This document shows, one piece after another, positions 35,391 through 47,749 of a DNA stretch of 64,000 bases. The notes under the pieces are model-generated. The model ran no database searches. It was not told the DNA's origin and saw nothing but the letters and a program-made list of their open reading frames with translations. Position 1 is the first letter of the stretch, and each line of letters begins with the position of its first letter. The DNA is from Eupeodes corollae. Taxonomy: Eukaryota > Arthropoda > Insecta > Diptera > Syrphidae. A program made the position numbers and the translations under genes. The stretch is taken from contig NC_079147.1 of NCBI RefSeq assembly GCF_945859685.1, positions 18,083,289 to 18,147,288 of the forward strand, written 5' to 3'.

Positions 35391-37615
35391 CTTTGAGTCA
35401 ACTGATAAGTTACGTTTTTGAAACTAAGAACTTTTCTGAGCAATTCCGTCCGATTTGAAAACTTATCAGTCTTTCTTAATGGTAGTGGCCGGAGTTTCGA
35501 AACAAAAATTTAAGGAATAGAAATTCTTACAACTTAAAACGCCAAAATGACGAAAATATTACAATTTACATTTAAAATAAAAAAAGGAGTTAAACAAAAG
35601 AGTAAGCTTGTCTTATGCGTTTTCTAGATAAAGTATGTTCTAAGATACAAGACAAAAATTTACTTTTCGAGGATTCAAAACAGAAGAAAAAAAACTCAAC
35701 TTTAATTCAAAGTTATTTTTATTTCAAAGATCTCCCTTGCCTATAAAAAATATTGTCAATTCTAGAAATGGTATACTAGGCGTATACGCATTTTTTATTG
35801 GTAAAAGTATACTTTGCATTTCGAATAATCCTTGTTGATTTGGGAATTTTAAGATTATTGCACATGGCTGCCAAAATACGAGACCTGACTATTTTCGTAA
35901 CAGCTAATCTTTCAGTAAGTTTCGTCTTAAGTTAATTGCTTAAAACCGTGATAAGATCAGATGGATATAAATTTTGTTTTAGAAAACTCACAATTTGTCA
36001 TTAAAATGGCAGTTTTACGATGTTTTCAAAAACAAATATTACCTTAACCTAGAAAATTAATTTTTTTGGTGCAGATGACTTTTACTGGGTCTTACCGTTT
36101 TATGAATGCCAGTGCAATTAATTTATCAAAAGCCCTAAATGGTTTCTAGACAAACACAAAAACCTTTAATGATCCACTGAATTCTGTAATATATCGTTTT
36201 CGAAAGTTTAAAATATGGTATTTAAAATAATGCATAACATTGTTAAGAGTCAATAATAAATGTCAGAATCTGCTTGGCTGTAATATCAAAAAAGATCAAT
36301 TTAAATTAGTTCCACCTTCCAATTATCAAAGGTGTTTATATATCCGTCTTCAATTTCTTGAACAATAGCCTTTGTTCAGTTAAAAGTTTTCTACAAATAC
36401 AACTTATTTAAAGAAATACCAAACCGTGGTAGAAATGTGATAGCCGAACTTTTCCCAAAATCCAAATTTCAACATTCTTCACAAATAAAAATAAAAAAAA
36501 ACAACAATAAGCCTGATTGTAAGTACCTTCCATTCCATATAGAAATTGTAGCAAATCAACAACATCTAAAAGTTACTTTCACTTGCGGGTCAAGTGCAAA
36601 TAGTAAAAATCAAAAAAGTATAAAACTCAACGATCGTGAAAGTAACAACATTAACATTAACGTTGATTTTAAGTTCAACTCTCATAGACTGGTCCACCTA
36701 CATGCTTTACACTTTGAAGCTCTATATAGAGGAGACCATAGATTTAGTCTTATTATATTGACTTACCCGCACCACAAGTCCGCACCCTGCACTCATTTTG
36801 ACTTTTTATACTTTTATAGAGTTTAACCGCACCAAGTCGGTCGTCTGTAACAATATCTTTTGTTTGGGCACTTTATGTGACCTAGTTTATTTTTTAGGAT
36901 TTTGTGAGCCCACAGTTTTTTGTTCATCAACGAGATGTAGTTAAGTTAGACCTTTTTGTCTATTTCTGTAGGCTTGTTTGCCCACGAATACTCTCATATC
37001 ATATAATCCAGGACGTAGCGTTAAATGTTGTACTCTTTCCCCTTTGTCGATGGAATTCAGTGGGTGTCATTAATTGTAACTACAAATCACTCTCGAAATT
37101 TCAACTCTTTTCATCTAGACTATCATAAGCTTTATAGTTTTTAACTTGTTTTGAGTTTAGACTTGCCTGACTAACAACCCCTGACAACATGAATCTCCCC
37201 CCGATGCTGAATATTGTCAATTCATTATGTGACTTATTCAATTATCGACATTTTGACAGCTATCGACGCGTGTCGTACCGTACGTACCACACCGGTCAAG
37301 CCCAGCCTAGTCTGTCTGTTGCCTTAGCCAGCTTGAAACTTATACATGGAATGGAATATGGTATATTGGTAGACTAGTTAACTTGTTGTTAACAACATTT
37401 CTATGGTAATTGATTTGCATATAGTTCGCGACTACAACAATATTCTACATTATGATCATACATTCGATTATCAATTGAGGGCGTGGTGGCTTATAGAGAA
37501 GAAATTGTTATTGTTTACCAAAACGACAAGGTTGACTTAGTTTTGCTTTTACTTTCTGGTAAATAAGTTTCATTATATGTAAAAAGTTATGGAAATGGAA
37601 AAACTATCATTTGTA
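35391..37615. other. No gene seen
   Basis: 35,400-35,475 resembles 33,265-33,310 (tccgatttgaaaacttat), suggesting an older repeat cut by the LINE. A 129-codon open stretch at 36,437-36,826 has no ATG after its non-ATG start and no recognised domain. The rest is AT-rich and unremarkable. Confidence 0.45.
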
Positions 37616-37629
37616 CTATAATTGAACTC

Positions 37630-37934
37630 AAAAAATGGGGTGGCGCAACAGTCCGTTGTGAACCAGGGCCTAGTGACTTACAACTCTCAACCATTCCTGT
37701 GTGCGTGTACCGTTATCAGGAATGGAAGGGACCTACAATTTTAGGCCGAATCCGAACGGCTAGTTTGAGAAAGCACTTTTTCATGACACGAATTACTCTT
37801 GAAGGATTTGTCAATTCCTCGCAAGAAGCAGTACCCGCGAAAATTAATTAAATTAAGGTGGCACAGGCAGGGATTGAACCCAAGACCCCTTGCATGACAG
37901 TCCAACGCACTAACTATCATGCCACGGGTACTAC
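37630..37934 (-). mobile_element. tRNA-derived SINE, full-length, perfect 14-bp target duplication
   Basis: Best copy of the SINE. The minus-strand head gtagtacccgtggcatgata holds an A-box-like stretch; the B box gggttcaatcc is at 37,871-37,881. The body is shared with 19,073-19,364, plus an extra 25-base stretch near 37,830. The 3' end is ...gttgcgccacccc plus a short T-run. The duplication actataattgaact lies at 37,616-37,629 and 37,935-37,948, a sign of LINE-machinery insertion. The perfect duplication suggests a fairly recent insertion. Confidence 0.9.
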
Positions 37935-37949
37935 ACTATAATTGAACTA

Positions 37950-38620
37950 TCTGTAATATTAATGCCTGGTTGCTTCAGATCATAGACTAACCTAGAATTA
38001 AAGTGACAATTGAATGTCAAACATCCCAATAATGAACAATTAAAGGTATAAGAAACGTCACTGTATATTTACAAGAACCTACGTTCTTACAAACCCCGTT
38101 TCCAATAGAAAGATTTTTGTGGAATTATTTTTAATATTGACAGACGATTTAAGGTGCAGTATACATTAGTTGTAATCAAATCACGTGCTGAATAGATTTG
38201 ATTTCAATGTATACACCATAAATTAATAATTGTTAATGGTGATGAGACGCGTTAGATTGCCTGCGTGTGTCTCATTTTTTTATTATCTAGTAATTTTTTA
38301 TGAGACAACTTTTATGAGTAACTTACCACTGAAAAATTTGATTTGCATTTCGCATATAAAAGAGGTTTGATTTTGAATAGGCCTTAATTTGGGTAGCTGT
38401 AATTTTTTTTGAGCTGTCATCTTTTGACATTTGATAAGAACAACGTCATTAAAAAAAAAAAATATAGGTACCGATAATGTTTTCTGATCATGTTATTTTA
38501 CGAGAAAGGGTTCTTGATGGTCAACACCAAGTTTTTGTGAGTGAACATCTATTTTCATTGAGGCCATGTGAAAGAAAAGGTAAGAGTATATTGCCAATGC
38601 TCTGAAATCGACTTAGGACT
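37950..38620. other. No gene seen
   Basis: AT-rich DNA with no recognised element or exon. Confidence 0.45.
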
Positions 38621-38626
38621 ATAATA

Positions 38627-39121
38627 GCTGAAACACAAACACGCTTCAGCTTCGGCTTCGCCTGACGTTTACGAGTTCAGCCATAGGAATTCAATGCATG
38701 CTATCACAATGAAGCTTTAACCTCACGTTTTATTTGACAATCGTAAGGAAATAACGTAATGTTACGTAATGTGACTTCAAACGGAAGCTCTAGTTCAAAT
38801 TTGCTGAACATTTACTTTGTCTGACAGCTCAACAGCTGTACAAAATTCAACAAACAAAATACATTTGATTTTGGAGGGATTCCCATGGGTTATTATAGGC
38901 TGTGTAAACTACTTCCGATATAATTTAAATTTTTCGATTCCAAAAACTCATATTTTTTTTTTTTTATTTAGAGAAAAAAAAAAATAACAGCTGCTTATGA
39001 CAGAAGTGCCATTTCAGAAATGTCATATTGGAATGGAAGTGTCATTCAAAGCAACCTCGAAGCAGGACCAACGTAACACAGAGGAAGCCGAAAAAAAACT
39101 GAAGCGTGTTTGTGTTTCAGC
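38627..39121. mobile_element. MITE family 2, about 495 bp, 23-bp perfect terminal inverted repeats
   Basis: GCTGAAACACAAACACGCTT at 38,627 (continuing CAG) is repeated exactly in reverse complement ending at 39,121. The interior has no frame. A second, inverted and end-damaged copy lies at 54,282-54,745, sharing aaacgtgaggt, tacgtaa, ggcacttct and the gaatccctcc block. Superfamily unclear; no certain target duplication. Confidence 0.82.
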
Positions 39122-39379
39122 CTTAAAGATGGAATTGTGAAGTTATCTAAATAATAACAACTGCAAATGTGCGAATTTGAGATGAAATTTTTTATGAAAA
39201 GGATATGGTGCGCAACTGTTGCCGTGGCGGCCATTTCACTGAAATAAAAATGTAATCGCTTATTGGCAGTCTCTACAGTTTATAGTTGTAAGTTGACCAC
39301 TTAGCTGTTTAACTAAAAGGAATGAATTTGATACCCAATAGAGTTTGTATGTCTTCATATCTATAAACATTTTGAAAAG

Positions 39380-41645
39380 AAATTGAACTTTTAACGAATT
39401 TTATGCTGTGTCCGACTCCATTCAAAGAATTGTTGCCCATTATCCTCAATGTACACAATTCTTCTTGGCTTCGTTATTCTGGCCAGTCAACACCGAAACG
39501 AAGGTATTTTGAGGTCTTTGCTGAGTTGAATCAATTAACTCAGCTTGTCGATGAGCCAACTCGAATCCCTGACGTTGCAGCCCAATCCGCCAACACCCTA
39601 GACTTGTTTCTTACCTCTGACCCTAATAAAAACACAATCAGTGTATTACCGCCTCTAGGCACATCAGACCATGGTATCTTATCTGCAATTATCACATGTC
39701 TAAAAAACCCAATTATAGAAAAAACTCCTATGAGAACCGTTTGGCAATATGAGAAAGCCAACTGGGACGGTCTCAATGAATTCTTCAGGAACTTTAACTG
39801 GTCACTATGCTTCCTAGATAGTGAAATAGATTCCAGTCCAGATATGGTTATAAATATAATTCTTTGGGGAATGGGAAATTTTATCCCGAATATGGTGAAA
39901 TCTATTTAACCCCGAGAAAATTCATGGTTTGATTGGAGCTGTAAAGAGGTTATTAGGATTAGATATGTAAGTTTCCGGATTTATAAAGCCAACCCCATTG
40001 AGGAAAACCGGAATAAGTTCAAACAAGCTAGAAAGATTCATAACAAACACATTTGACGAGCCAAATTTTTGCATGATCAAAAATTAAGGCAAAATACTAC
40101 AATGTCCCAAAGGTAGTAAAAATTTCTGGTCATTTGTAAAAAACGTACGAAACACTACGTCATTCTCGGTTCCAACGCTTGTCCACAATGACACTCCCTA
40201 TGTGAGCTTGATCGATAAAGCCAATTTGCTAGCAGCACAGTTTGCTGTTAATTTGACAATACCTGATAGTGTCTTGGGTCCTCCTGTTCTTGAGAGCGTA
40301 ATGAGCGATTCTATGGTACAAAATTTTCTTTCGCACTCGTGCTGTTGCAAGAGTACTGAAAGACCTTCAAATGTACAAACTTGTTGCTGCGGATAGTTTT
40401 CCCCTTATTGTTCTGAAGAGGTGTTATTACACTTCAGAATTTCAGGTCTCTTTCCGAGCCGATGAAAAACAGCATTTTTCCAGCCGTTCCCCAAAAAGGC
40501 GATAACCGCACCCTCTAATTACCGACCGATTGCACTTACGTCCCTTTTTCCAAGGTCATGGAAACACTGATTAATTATCAGCTCAAGAAATATCTTGAAG
40601 ATCGAAAGCTTCTTGATAACTGGCAGTATGGCTTTCCTTGCAATAGGTCCACTGGTGATCTCATGGTTCATCTCATCGAACAGTGGAACAAATCTTTATA
40701 TCGTTTTGGAGAAAGAAAGATTATTGCACTTGATATTTCAAAAGCGTTTGATAAATGCGTGTTTTAGGTATTGTACAGGTTGTATTGGATGGTTTCAAAC
40801 CTGAAATATATAAAATAAATGCTGGTGTTCCCCAGGGCTCCGTTTTGTCTCCGAATCTGTTTCTCATACTCATAAACGATCTCTTGTCTGTCACTTCTAA
40901 TTCATCAAACTGTTTCGCTGACTACAGTACCGTCAGCTCTTCATATTCGTTTTTAGATTCTCCTCCTTGTCCTTTGGATGCGGAAGTTCAACGGCAGCGT
41001 ACGATAAGTTCATTAAATTCTGATCTAGACAGCATTGTACAATAGGGAATCAAAAACCGTGTAGAATTTAAAGCTTCGAAAACTCGATACTTTCTCCTGT
41101 CGTTACAGCGTAACCCACGCCTGATGCTGCTATCCATGAACTGCACTTGCATTCATTAAACTAATCAACTTTCAGTACTCGGTAGGTGTATCACAGATCA
41201 CCTTTTATGAAATGATGAAATATTCGATATTGCCAAAAATGCTGACAGGTTCTTAGGATTTCTCCGACGGTGCAAGAAATTTGTCACCCCTTCTGATCTG
41301 GCTGTAATTTACAAAACCTTCATTCCTCCAAAACAAGTTTAACTATTACGTTATAAACAGTGTTCTTAGATAGTTACAATCCCCCCCCCCTCAAACAATT
41401 CAGCCGTAATTCTCGTACTTCTAGGAATGCACATCAAGTATAGAGATTCTTTTTTCAACCGCACATCGTGGAATGCTTTACCCAGCTCTGTTTTTTCCTA
41501 TAACTTTGATACGTGTATTCAAAACTTTAAAACTAATGGACATCGGTATCTCCTTTTTAATCCTTCCCAATTCATTTTCCTAAAGCTTGCACTGCGTATA
41601 AACCTTAAACATGTTAAGGGTATTAATAACTCCTTGAGTGCCTAG
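39380..41645 (+). mobile_element. LINE family C, copy 3, longest copy
   Basis: Endonuclease C-terminal half in one 168-codon frame (39,403-39,909): ELNQLTQLVDEPTRIPDVAA, SANTLDLFLTSDPNKNTISV, LGTSDHGILSAIITC with the SDH motif. Reverse transcriptase: METLINYQLKKYLEDRKLLD, RKIIALDISKAFDK, YKINAGVPQGSVLSPNLFLI, then CFADYSTVSSSYSF (YADD equivalent altered to FADY). C-terminal RDSFFNRTSWNALPSSVF to the stop at 41,643. Frameshifts near 40,080, 40,400 and 40,760. A C11 run lies at about 41,381-41,391. Confidence 0.85.
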
Positions 41646-41788
41646 ACTCCTTTATACCTGGCATTAATACATGCAAATAGCTAGAAAAACTCAGCCCAAA
41701 CTTTTAATTCAATTGCGTGGTAAATAAACATTTAAAATTGTGTCATTTGGTCAGAAATTAAGTGGAACGCGAATGGAGCTTGACAGTT

Positions 41789-43141
41789 CTTTATTTCATA
41801 AATATTGACAGGTGCGATATGTGATAATTTGTAAATAACAAAACTGACAACTGTCTCAATTTTGTTTCATAAAAAATTTGTCAATTTTGTAAAATTGCCG
41901 GGGAATTTGCCACAGTTGCCAAGAATTCAGATCATAAAAAAATTATCATGACAATGAATTTTCAGGGATTTCTTGAAAATTGTCACAAATTCCGTGACAA
42001 ATTTGTAGGAAAATTTTTTTATGAAACAGAAAAAATAGTTCAAGTTACAATTTTGTCAGAATGTAGTTGAAAATTGTGACAAGCTCTTGAGTTTCGGACT
42101 TAAGGTGACAATTTTATTTTGATATAATAATTTCAAGTGAAAGTGATGATGAACTCGAAGTACGCCAACCTCGAATTTATAGACAAAGAATAAACAATGA
42201 TTTGGCGTCATTAAGTGATTATCAATTTAAGGAAAAAAGTCGAGTCTACAGCAGAATATATTTTGTTAAGAATCGTTCGGCACCTCCAGCATCCCACAAA
42301 AAAAAACCATGCTATTGACGCTAAGACTCAAATTTGATGTGCTTTACACTAGTTTGGTGGAGCTCAGTACCATGTATAGTTGTTGATGGACAGGGTGTTT
42401 CTAAAAGTTTCATTCAGCGTTGCCTCGAAATATTTTGCAGTCTGACGGATGGGGGAAGAAAACCGCTAGCCTTCGGAAAATATTATGTCTATACCTTTTT
42501 GGTAATTTTCTTGTGTTTCTGGCGTTGTTGATGGATAATGAGTCAGCATTTGTTGACAGAAATGGTGACCACTCAATCAATGCCACGTTTCCATGCGGCC
42601 TAAATTTTTAGTTTTTTTATGTTTCTGCACGCTGGCCTGGATCCGTTCGCGATGATAGGGTTTTTTAGGAAAAGCTCATTAGCACGACGAAGCTGGGAAA
42701 ATATAATGTAGGTCATTTCCAAATGCTTTAATATTAAGAGACAGCGGATATAGACGAAAAAGTTGGCTGATAGCACCAGTTTTTCCACACCAAGTTGAAC
42801 AATCTGAAGCATTATTAATATTTTTGAGGGCTCATAAGAAAACAAGGAGGCTTGTAGAAAATGCATTGGGCAACTATTTGAGATTGTCACCAGTAACTGC
42901 ATGAAAGGTTATTTTGTCTTTTACAGTACTGCCTTACTTGGAAAATCGTTTGGGAAGTAAACATACAGCATTTTAAATGATAGATTATAATAACAGTCAC
43001 GACAAAATTGTCATACTTTGAAAATGACAAAATTATCGTTGTATTTAACTGACACTTATGTCAATAAGATATGCAATTAAAACATGTCACATAAGTGTGA
43101 CAAATTTGTAGAAGTGTCACCTGTCAATGTTTATGAAATAG
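41789..43141. mobile_element. PIF/Harbinger-like element with transposase relic
   Basis: The inverted ends tttatttcataaatattgac (41,789, continuing aggtg) and, at 43,118-43,141, cacctgtcaatgtttatgaa (continuing atag) match with two differences. Inside, plus-strand peptides LEVRQPRIYRQRINND, LSDYQFKEKSR, and, after stops, VDGQGVSKSFIQRCLEIFCS resemble the N-terminal RxPRIFRxRxNxL..L.D.EF and the G..FGVSQ.TVSR blocks of Harbinger transposases. Only the 5' part of the gene is recognisable. The base just left of the element (gtggaacgcgaatggagctt) matches the interior of the TTAA MITE at 52,765. Confidence 0.6.
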
Positions 43142-43934
43142 GGCCCAGATTGCATTTCACGGTGAATAATTTCTTAAATTTCTCTTATTTAAAAATTTCA
43201 CATCACATTTAGCGGCTAACTGTAGCTGTCATTGGTCTTCACCATTGAAATTAATCATTGGAATGTTTTAACAGGGTGGTTACAGCTTTTATTGAGAATT
43301 TCTGTCAATACACATTTCCTAACTGGAATAATGCATTTTTGAAAAGTATCAAGCATTTCTTGATTAGAAAAAAGCACTTGAGGGTAGAATTGATTATTTA
43401 AAGTTCCACTGACAGACTGACAGGCTTTAATACAAACAAAATTGAACGCTTTTTTCCAAAGTGTGAACAAACAATCAGCTGTTGATTGAAAACAATTTCA
43501 TCGTTGAGAAACTAAAAATGAACTAAGGGGCCATTAAAGAATTTTTTCCTTTGACAGGTCCTTTATAGTGATCATTAAAACATTCTGTCATTGAAAAGAA
43601 CTTCCTGATTAAATGTTATCTGACAGAAAACTGTCATTAGAATTGTGTGAAATCGAAACACAGATCAGTGGAACGATTTATTTCACTTTTTAACATAAAA
43701 GTATCAGCTGTTCAGTAACAAAAAAAATCCGTTAGAGAATTAAAAAATCAATTTTCAACGAAGAATGACTGCTTTTCGATTGATCAGTATTTAATTTTCA
43801 TTTCTAATCAAAAGGAAAAGACATTTAAACAGCCATTCAAAAATGATTCCGGATTGATTTTAATGACAATGTTTTGTGCTAAGTATTTTGTTTTTTAGTA
43901 GAAAACATCTGGAGGGCAGCTAAAGTTTTCATGC
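43142..43934. other. No gene; dense in ctgtca/tgacag hexamers
   Basis: From about 41,800 to 45,550 the hexamers ctgtca and tgacag recur far more often than expected by eye, in both orientations. No frame or full element resolved; it may be a mix of decayed MITEs. Confidence 0.35.
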
Positions 43935-44047
43935 AGAGTACGAACGGCTAATTTGGAAAAAGAACTTTTTCGCAGGCAGGGATTGAACCCAAGACCTCTA
44001 GCTTGACTGAAGCTATAGCTGTAATTAGTTACTTGCCGAGGGGGCAA
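43935..44047 (-). mobile_element. tRNA-derived SINE fragment
   Basis: cgaacggctaatttggaaaa and ggcagggattgaacccaaga match the middle and the B-box region of the SINE; the intervening part is deleted and the head is diverged. Confidence 0.6.
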
Positions 44048-45204
44048 ATGAACATTATCAAGATGGCAATTTAAAATATGCTTGCGCAAAATATCTATTA
44101 TGTTAGGGGTTAATGGCAAAAAAGTCAATTTAAGTACCGCCAACTTCACAATCTGCACCAAACTGTCACTCTCTATGAATGCAATTTTTTCTCAACAATA
44201 AACAGATACGCTGTCAATTTGGTTTATTAACACATCCATCGAAACTAAAATGAGCCAAAAGATGTTGCTTTCAACCTGCTCTAAAGCCAACACTGTGAAG
44301 CTAGAACGAATCGGATGTTCCTTAAATTGTCAAAATCTAAACGTCAATATTTTATTTAGCACGATGCACTTGACCAAAATAATAGCACCAAAAGTTCTGT
44401 CATCTAAATCTCATAATACTTCAAAACACACTTCAATTTAACCCAATACGACAGATAAAATTGGTGCAAATATTTTTAATAGGCAGTGATTAAAATTAAT
44501 GTTCTCATTAAAATCATAAATATTCTTTTGCAAGTAGAGCACTTAGTAAATATACACTCCATTCTTTTCGAATTGTATATATTGCTTTGTGCTTATAAAT
44601 ACTAACTACAAACCGTCACGCACTGGGTGTAACCATACATAATATAACATAGTTAATAATAAAATTTATAACATTTAAATGAACATTCTTGCACCAAGAA
44701 CAACTTTTGCATAGAATAATTATTTTTATTATTTAAAATAAATCAACTCATTGCATTATTTTTGCGTTATTTGTTCTCTCATTAGAATATTATAAAAAAG
44801 AAATGAATAACAACTAGACAGTAAAAAGTATTCTATGAACATGAATGTCAATCAATACAGACTGTCACAATTCATAACAATTTACTTGACAGTTTTGTGA
44901 TTTGTTGCTTGACAGAGAAAGCGTACCAAGTAGAATGAACTCGCTTCTAACAGAATTTATTACAGAATATAAACAAATTACAAAACGTACAATAACATGT
45001 TGAGGTAATATTCTTGAGTTTTGCCAATGACGTTTAAAAATATTTATTTCCATCAAAGATCTTAACTGTCATTGAACTGTTGCGATTTTATGCCGCACTG
45101 TTCAACTTTCGTGGAACGATGCACTCATTTAATTTGGCGTCTAAACTTCTATTTAAAAATGCATTTCTTTTAAACCAAATAAAAGGAACAAAGGTCTAAT
45201 TTCC
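44048..45204. other. No gene seen
   Basis: AT-rich; short open frames only. Confidence 0.45.
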
Positions 45205-45630
45205 TATTTCTTAGTACAACTTTTATTAAACTGATAATTAATCTGACAGTTTGCCAATTTTACTTTATAAAAATCCACTGAACGCGCCTTAAACCGTTTG
45301 TTAACGAACCTTTTTATCATTCTTAAATGTCAAACATGTTGAAGTATTTGTTAATACAACTTTTATTAAACTGATATCTTTTAATTAATCTGACAGTTTG
45401 TTAATTTTTCTTTATGAAAATCCACTGAACGCACCTTAAACCGTTTGTAAACGAACCTTTTTATCATTCTTAAATGTCAAACATGTTGAAGTATTTGTTA
45501 ATACAACTTTTAATAAACTTATATCTTTTAACTTATCTGACAGTTTGCCAATTTTACTTTATAAAAATCCACTGAACGCACCCTAAACCGTTTGTAAACG
45601 AACCTTTTTATCATTTTTAAATGTCAAACC
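45205..45630. repeat. Tandem repeat, about 140-147 bp, three units
   Basis: Anchors tacaacttttattaaactg (45,215; 45,355; 45,502 with one change), atccactgaacgc and aaacgaacctttttatcat recur in order three times. Units 2 and 3 share aaatgtcaaacatgttgaag at their junctions. No coding content. Confidence 0.85.
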
Positions 45631-47749
45631 GTCTTTAAATTCTAGTTTAGTACTAAAAATAAAGCACCCATTTTGTACTAAATTCGTTGGAATATAAAAA
45701 TATAACTCTGTTTTATTTTAAAATCTTCTTAAAAAGACTTTGAGACTACCTTTATTAATTCGACTTAAATTTGTCACCAATATCTTGAAGAACAAATATG
45801 TCAGTTTAGCTTTGTAGTTTTCCAAAAGACCGGGTACTTGAACTTTAAGTCATTTAAGCTTTAATTTTAATTCTACTTCAAACTTTATTAATAGAATTCT
45901 TATAACCATCGATCAAAGTACTCAAGATAAAAATTAATCCAATTATGTGTGAATATTATCTCCTTTTTTAAATACCTACATTCGAATAAAGTATATCAAT
46001 ATTTGTATCAAGGTAATTATCCAATTGCGAATTAATTTTTGTCACCTCAGGCCAATTTATAAATAATAAGACACAACTCACTCCAACATAACTTAAACCG
46101 TATATGGGGGTCTCATTGTGGCGTCAAATGCTTTTTAATTCAAAATACAAATATCTATAAGCTGCACCCCAAGGGGACCCCACCCCATCACACAGGTTTT
46201 TTGAACCTATACGGACTTATAAAGTTAATATCTATATAAGCTGAAGAAAATCTCAAATAAAGCAGGCTTGAGATGGTTGAGACTTAAAAGCCTTTAATAA
46301 AAAAAAAACGATCGTGCCGCCAAACGAAATCGAAACGAGATCAGATTATTTTTTTTTTATCTAGCAAGTTGAACAATAACTTCCGCTTTATAACCGACAA
46401 CGCGTCAACACCGACTACGTGATCCAATAGAAACACGATCAGAGTATTCATACATATACAAATGTATGATTATTTGAATAATAAGTACCTTGGGCTTACC
46501 TGATGACTATAGCCAACCTTTGGTATAAAACTCCACTCACTAGGACTTTACCCTTACAATTCATTATTCACAATTCAAATTTATGCGGTTCTTAGATACT
46601 TTATCTGATTCAGCATCTTAACGATACATCCCAAAAAAAGTTAACTACTTAACTACCAAAGATCACCACAAACGATTAGGTTTTGCAAGATCATTAAGTT
46701 TGCGAAAAAGCGACCTGCGCAGTAGCATCGAGAGAAATTATGATGCATTTGACCTCCATTCCTGTAGGCTAAATGTCCCAGTTAACATTAAAAAGCGATA
46801 ATGGAACATAAACCCAAACATAAAACCATAAAGATCATCTTAAAACGCCTTGCATAACTGTAAAGATCGCATAAACAAAAAGATCATAGTGAGAACTACT
46901 AACACTGTACTCTGCGAATCTTAGAGGAGAAACCTTGTGGAAAAAGCGCACATTAAATCTATGATCAATCTACAAAATGTGACCTAACGCGATGTTATTT
47001 TGCCTTATAGCAGACAAATCTACGTAAAATCCGCTTCCAAATGCCATACCATACCATACCATACAGTTGTCGGTAGGTCTGACTAATGATTGGCTTAGAT
47101 CCGACACACTCAGGCATCCAGGCCAGGCCAGGCCAAGACATGATGCTGATGGGAGAAAAGAGAACCATCATGATTCATGACTGATGCTGAATGTTTGGAA
47201 CACTGTGGGAAATGCTTTATTAAGTGGATAATTGCAACAGACAGTATCATGATCTGAGGAGGTTCTTCTTCTAATTTGTTGGCTATTTGAGCCATCTTTC
47301 CATCTGCAATTGTTTTGGCACATGGCTGGATGTGAATCTTTTTAGTTTCGCATTCGAATGTGGACTTAGGGCGCCATTGTAATACAAATAGAGTACTTTC
47401 ACTTGAACAAAAATTTCTAATGCTAAATTACATTCGCAGTTACAGAAGGATATAAAGTTCACATAGATTTAAACGGAATTAAGATTGCTACGTAAACCGC
47501 TTTGAAGACCATTTTTCTCTTACAGATTTGTGCATAATTGTCCTTGTGGAACTTAGTGAAAAGTAAAGTTCACATTTTTGACATTTTACAAAGTTGCCAT
47601 CAGTATCTAAATAAGCTTGTAAAGAAAATCTTAAAACTTATTTTTACTAGAAGTTATTTGCATTTAACATCGACAAAGTCTAATAATAATTTTTTTTCAA
47701 ATTAATTCCAAAAAAATAAATATATTCCTAATTTTTTTTTGGATTTCGT
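45631..47749. other. No gene seen; small microsatellites
   Basis: 46,080-46,450 is single-copy-looking and more mixed in composition. ccata repeats four to five times at 47,044-47,065, and ccagg three times near 47,117-47,135. No TE hallmarks. Confidence 0.45.

Noticed and set aside
36437..36826. 129-codon open stretch, plus strand
   Set aside because: It has no ATG beyond a non-ATG start, no recognisable domain and no splice context; probably chance.
37862..37934. tRNA gene suggested by B box and cloverleaf-like ends
   Set aside because: The sequence is the head of a repeated SINE with target duplications, and the cloverleaf is imperfect.
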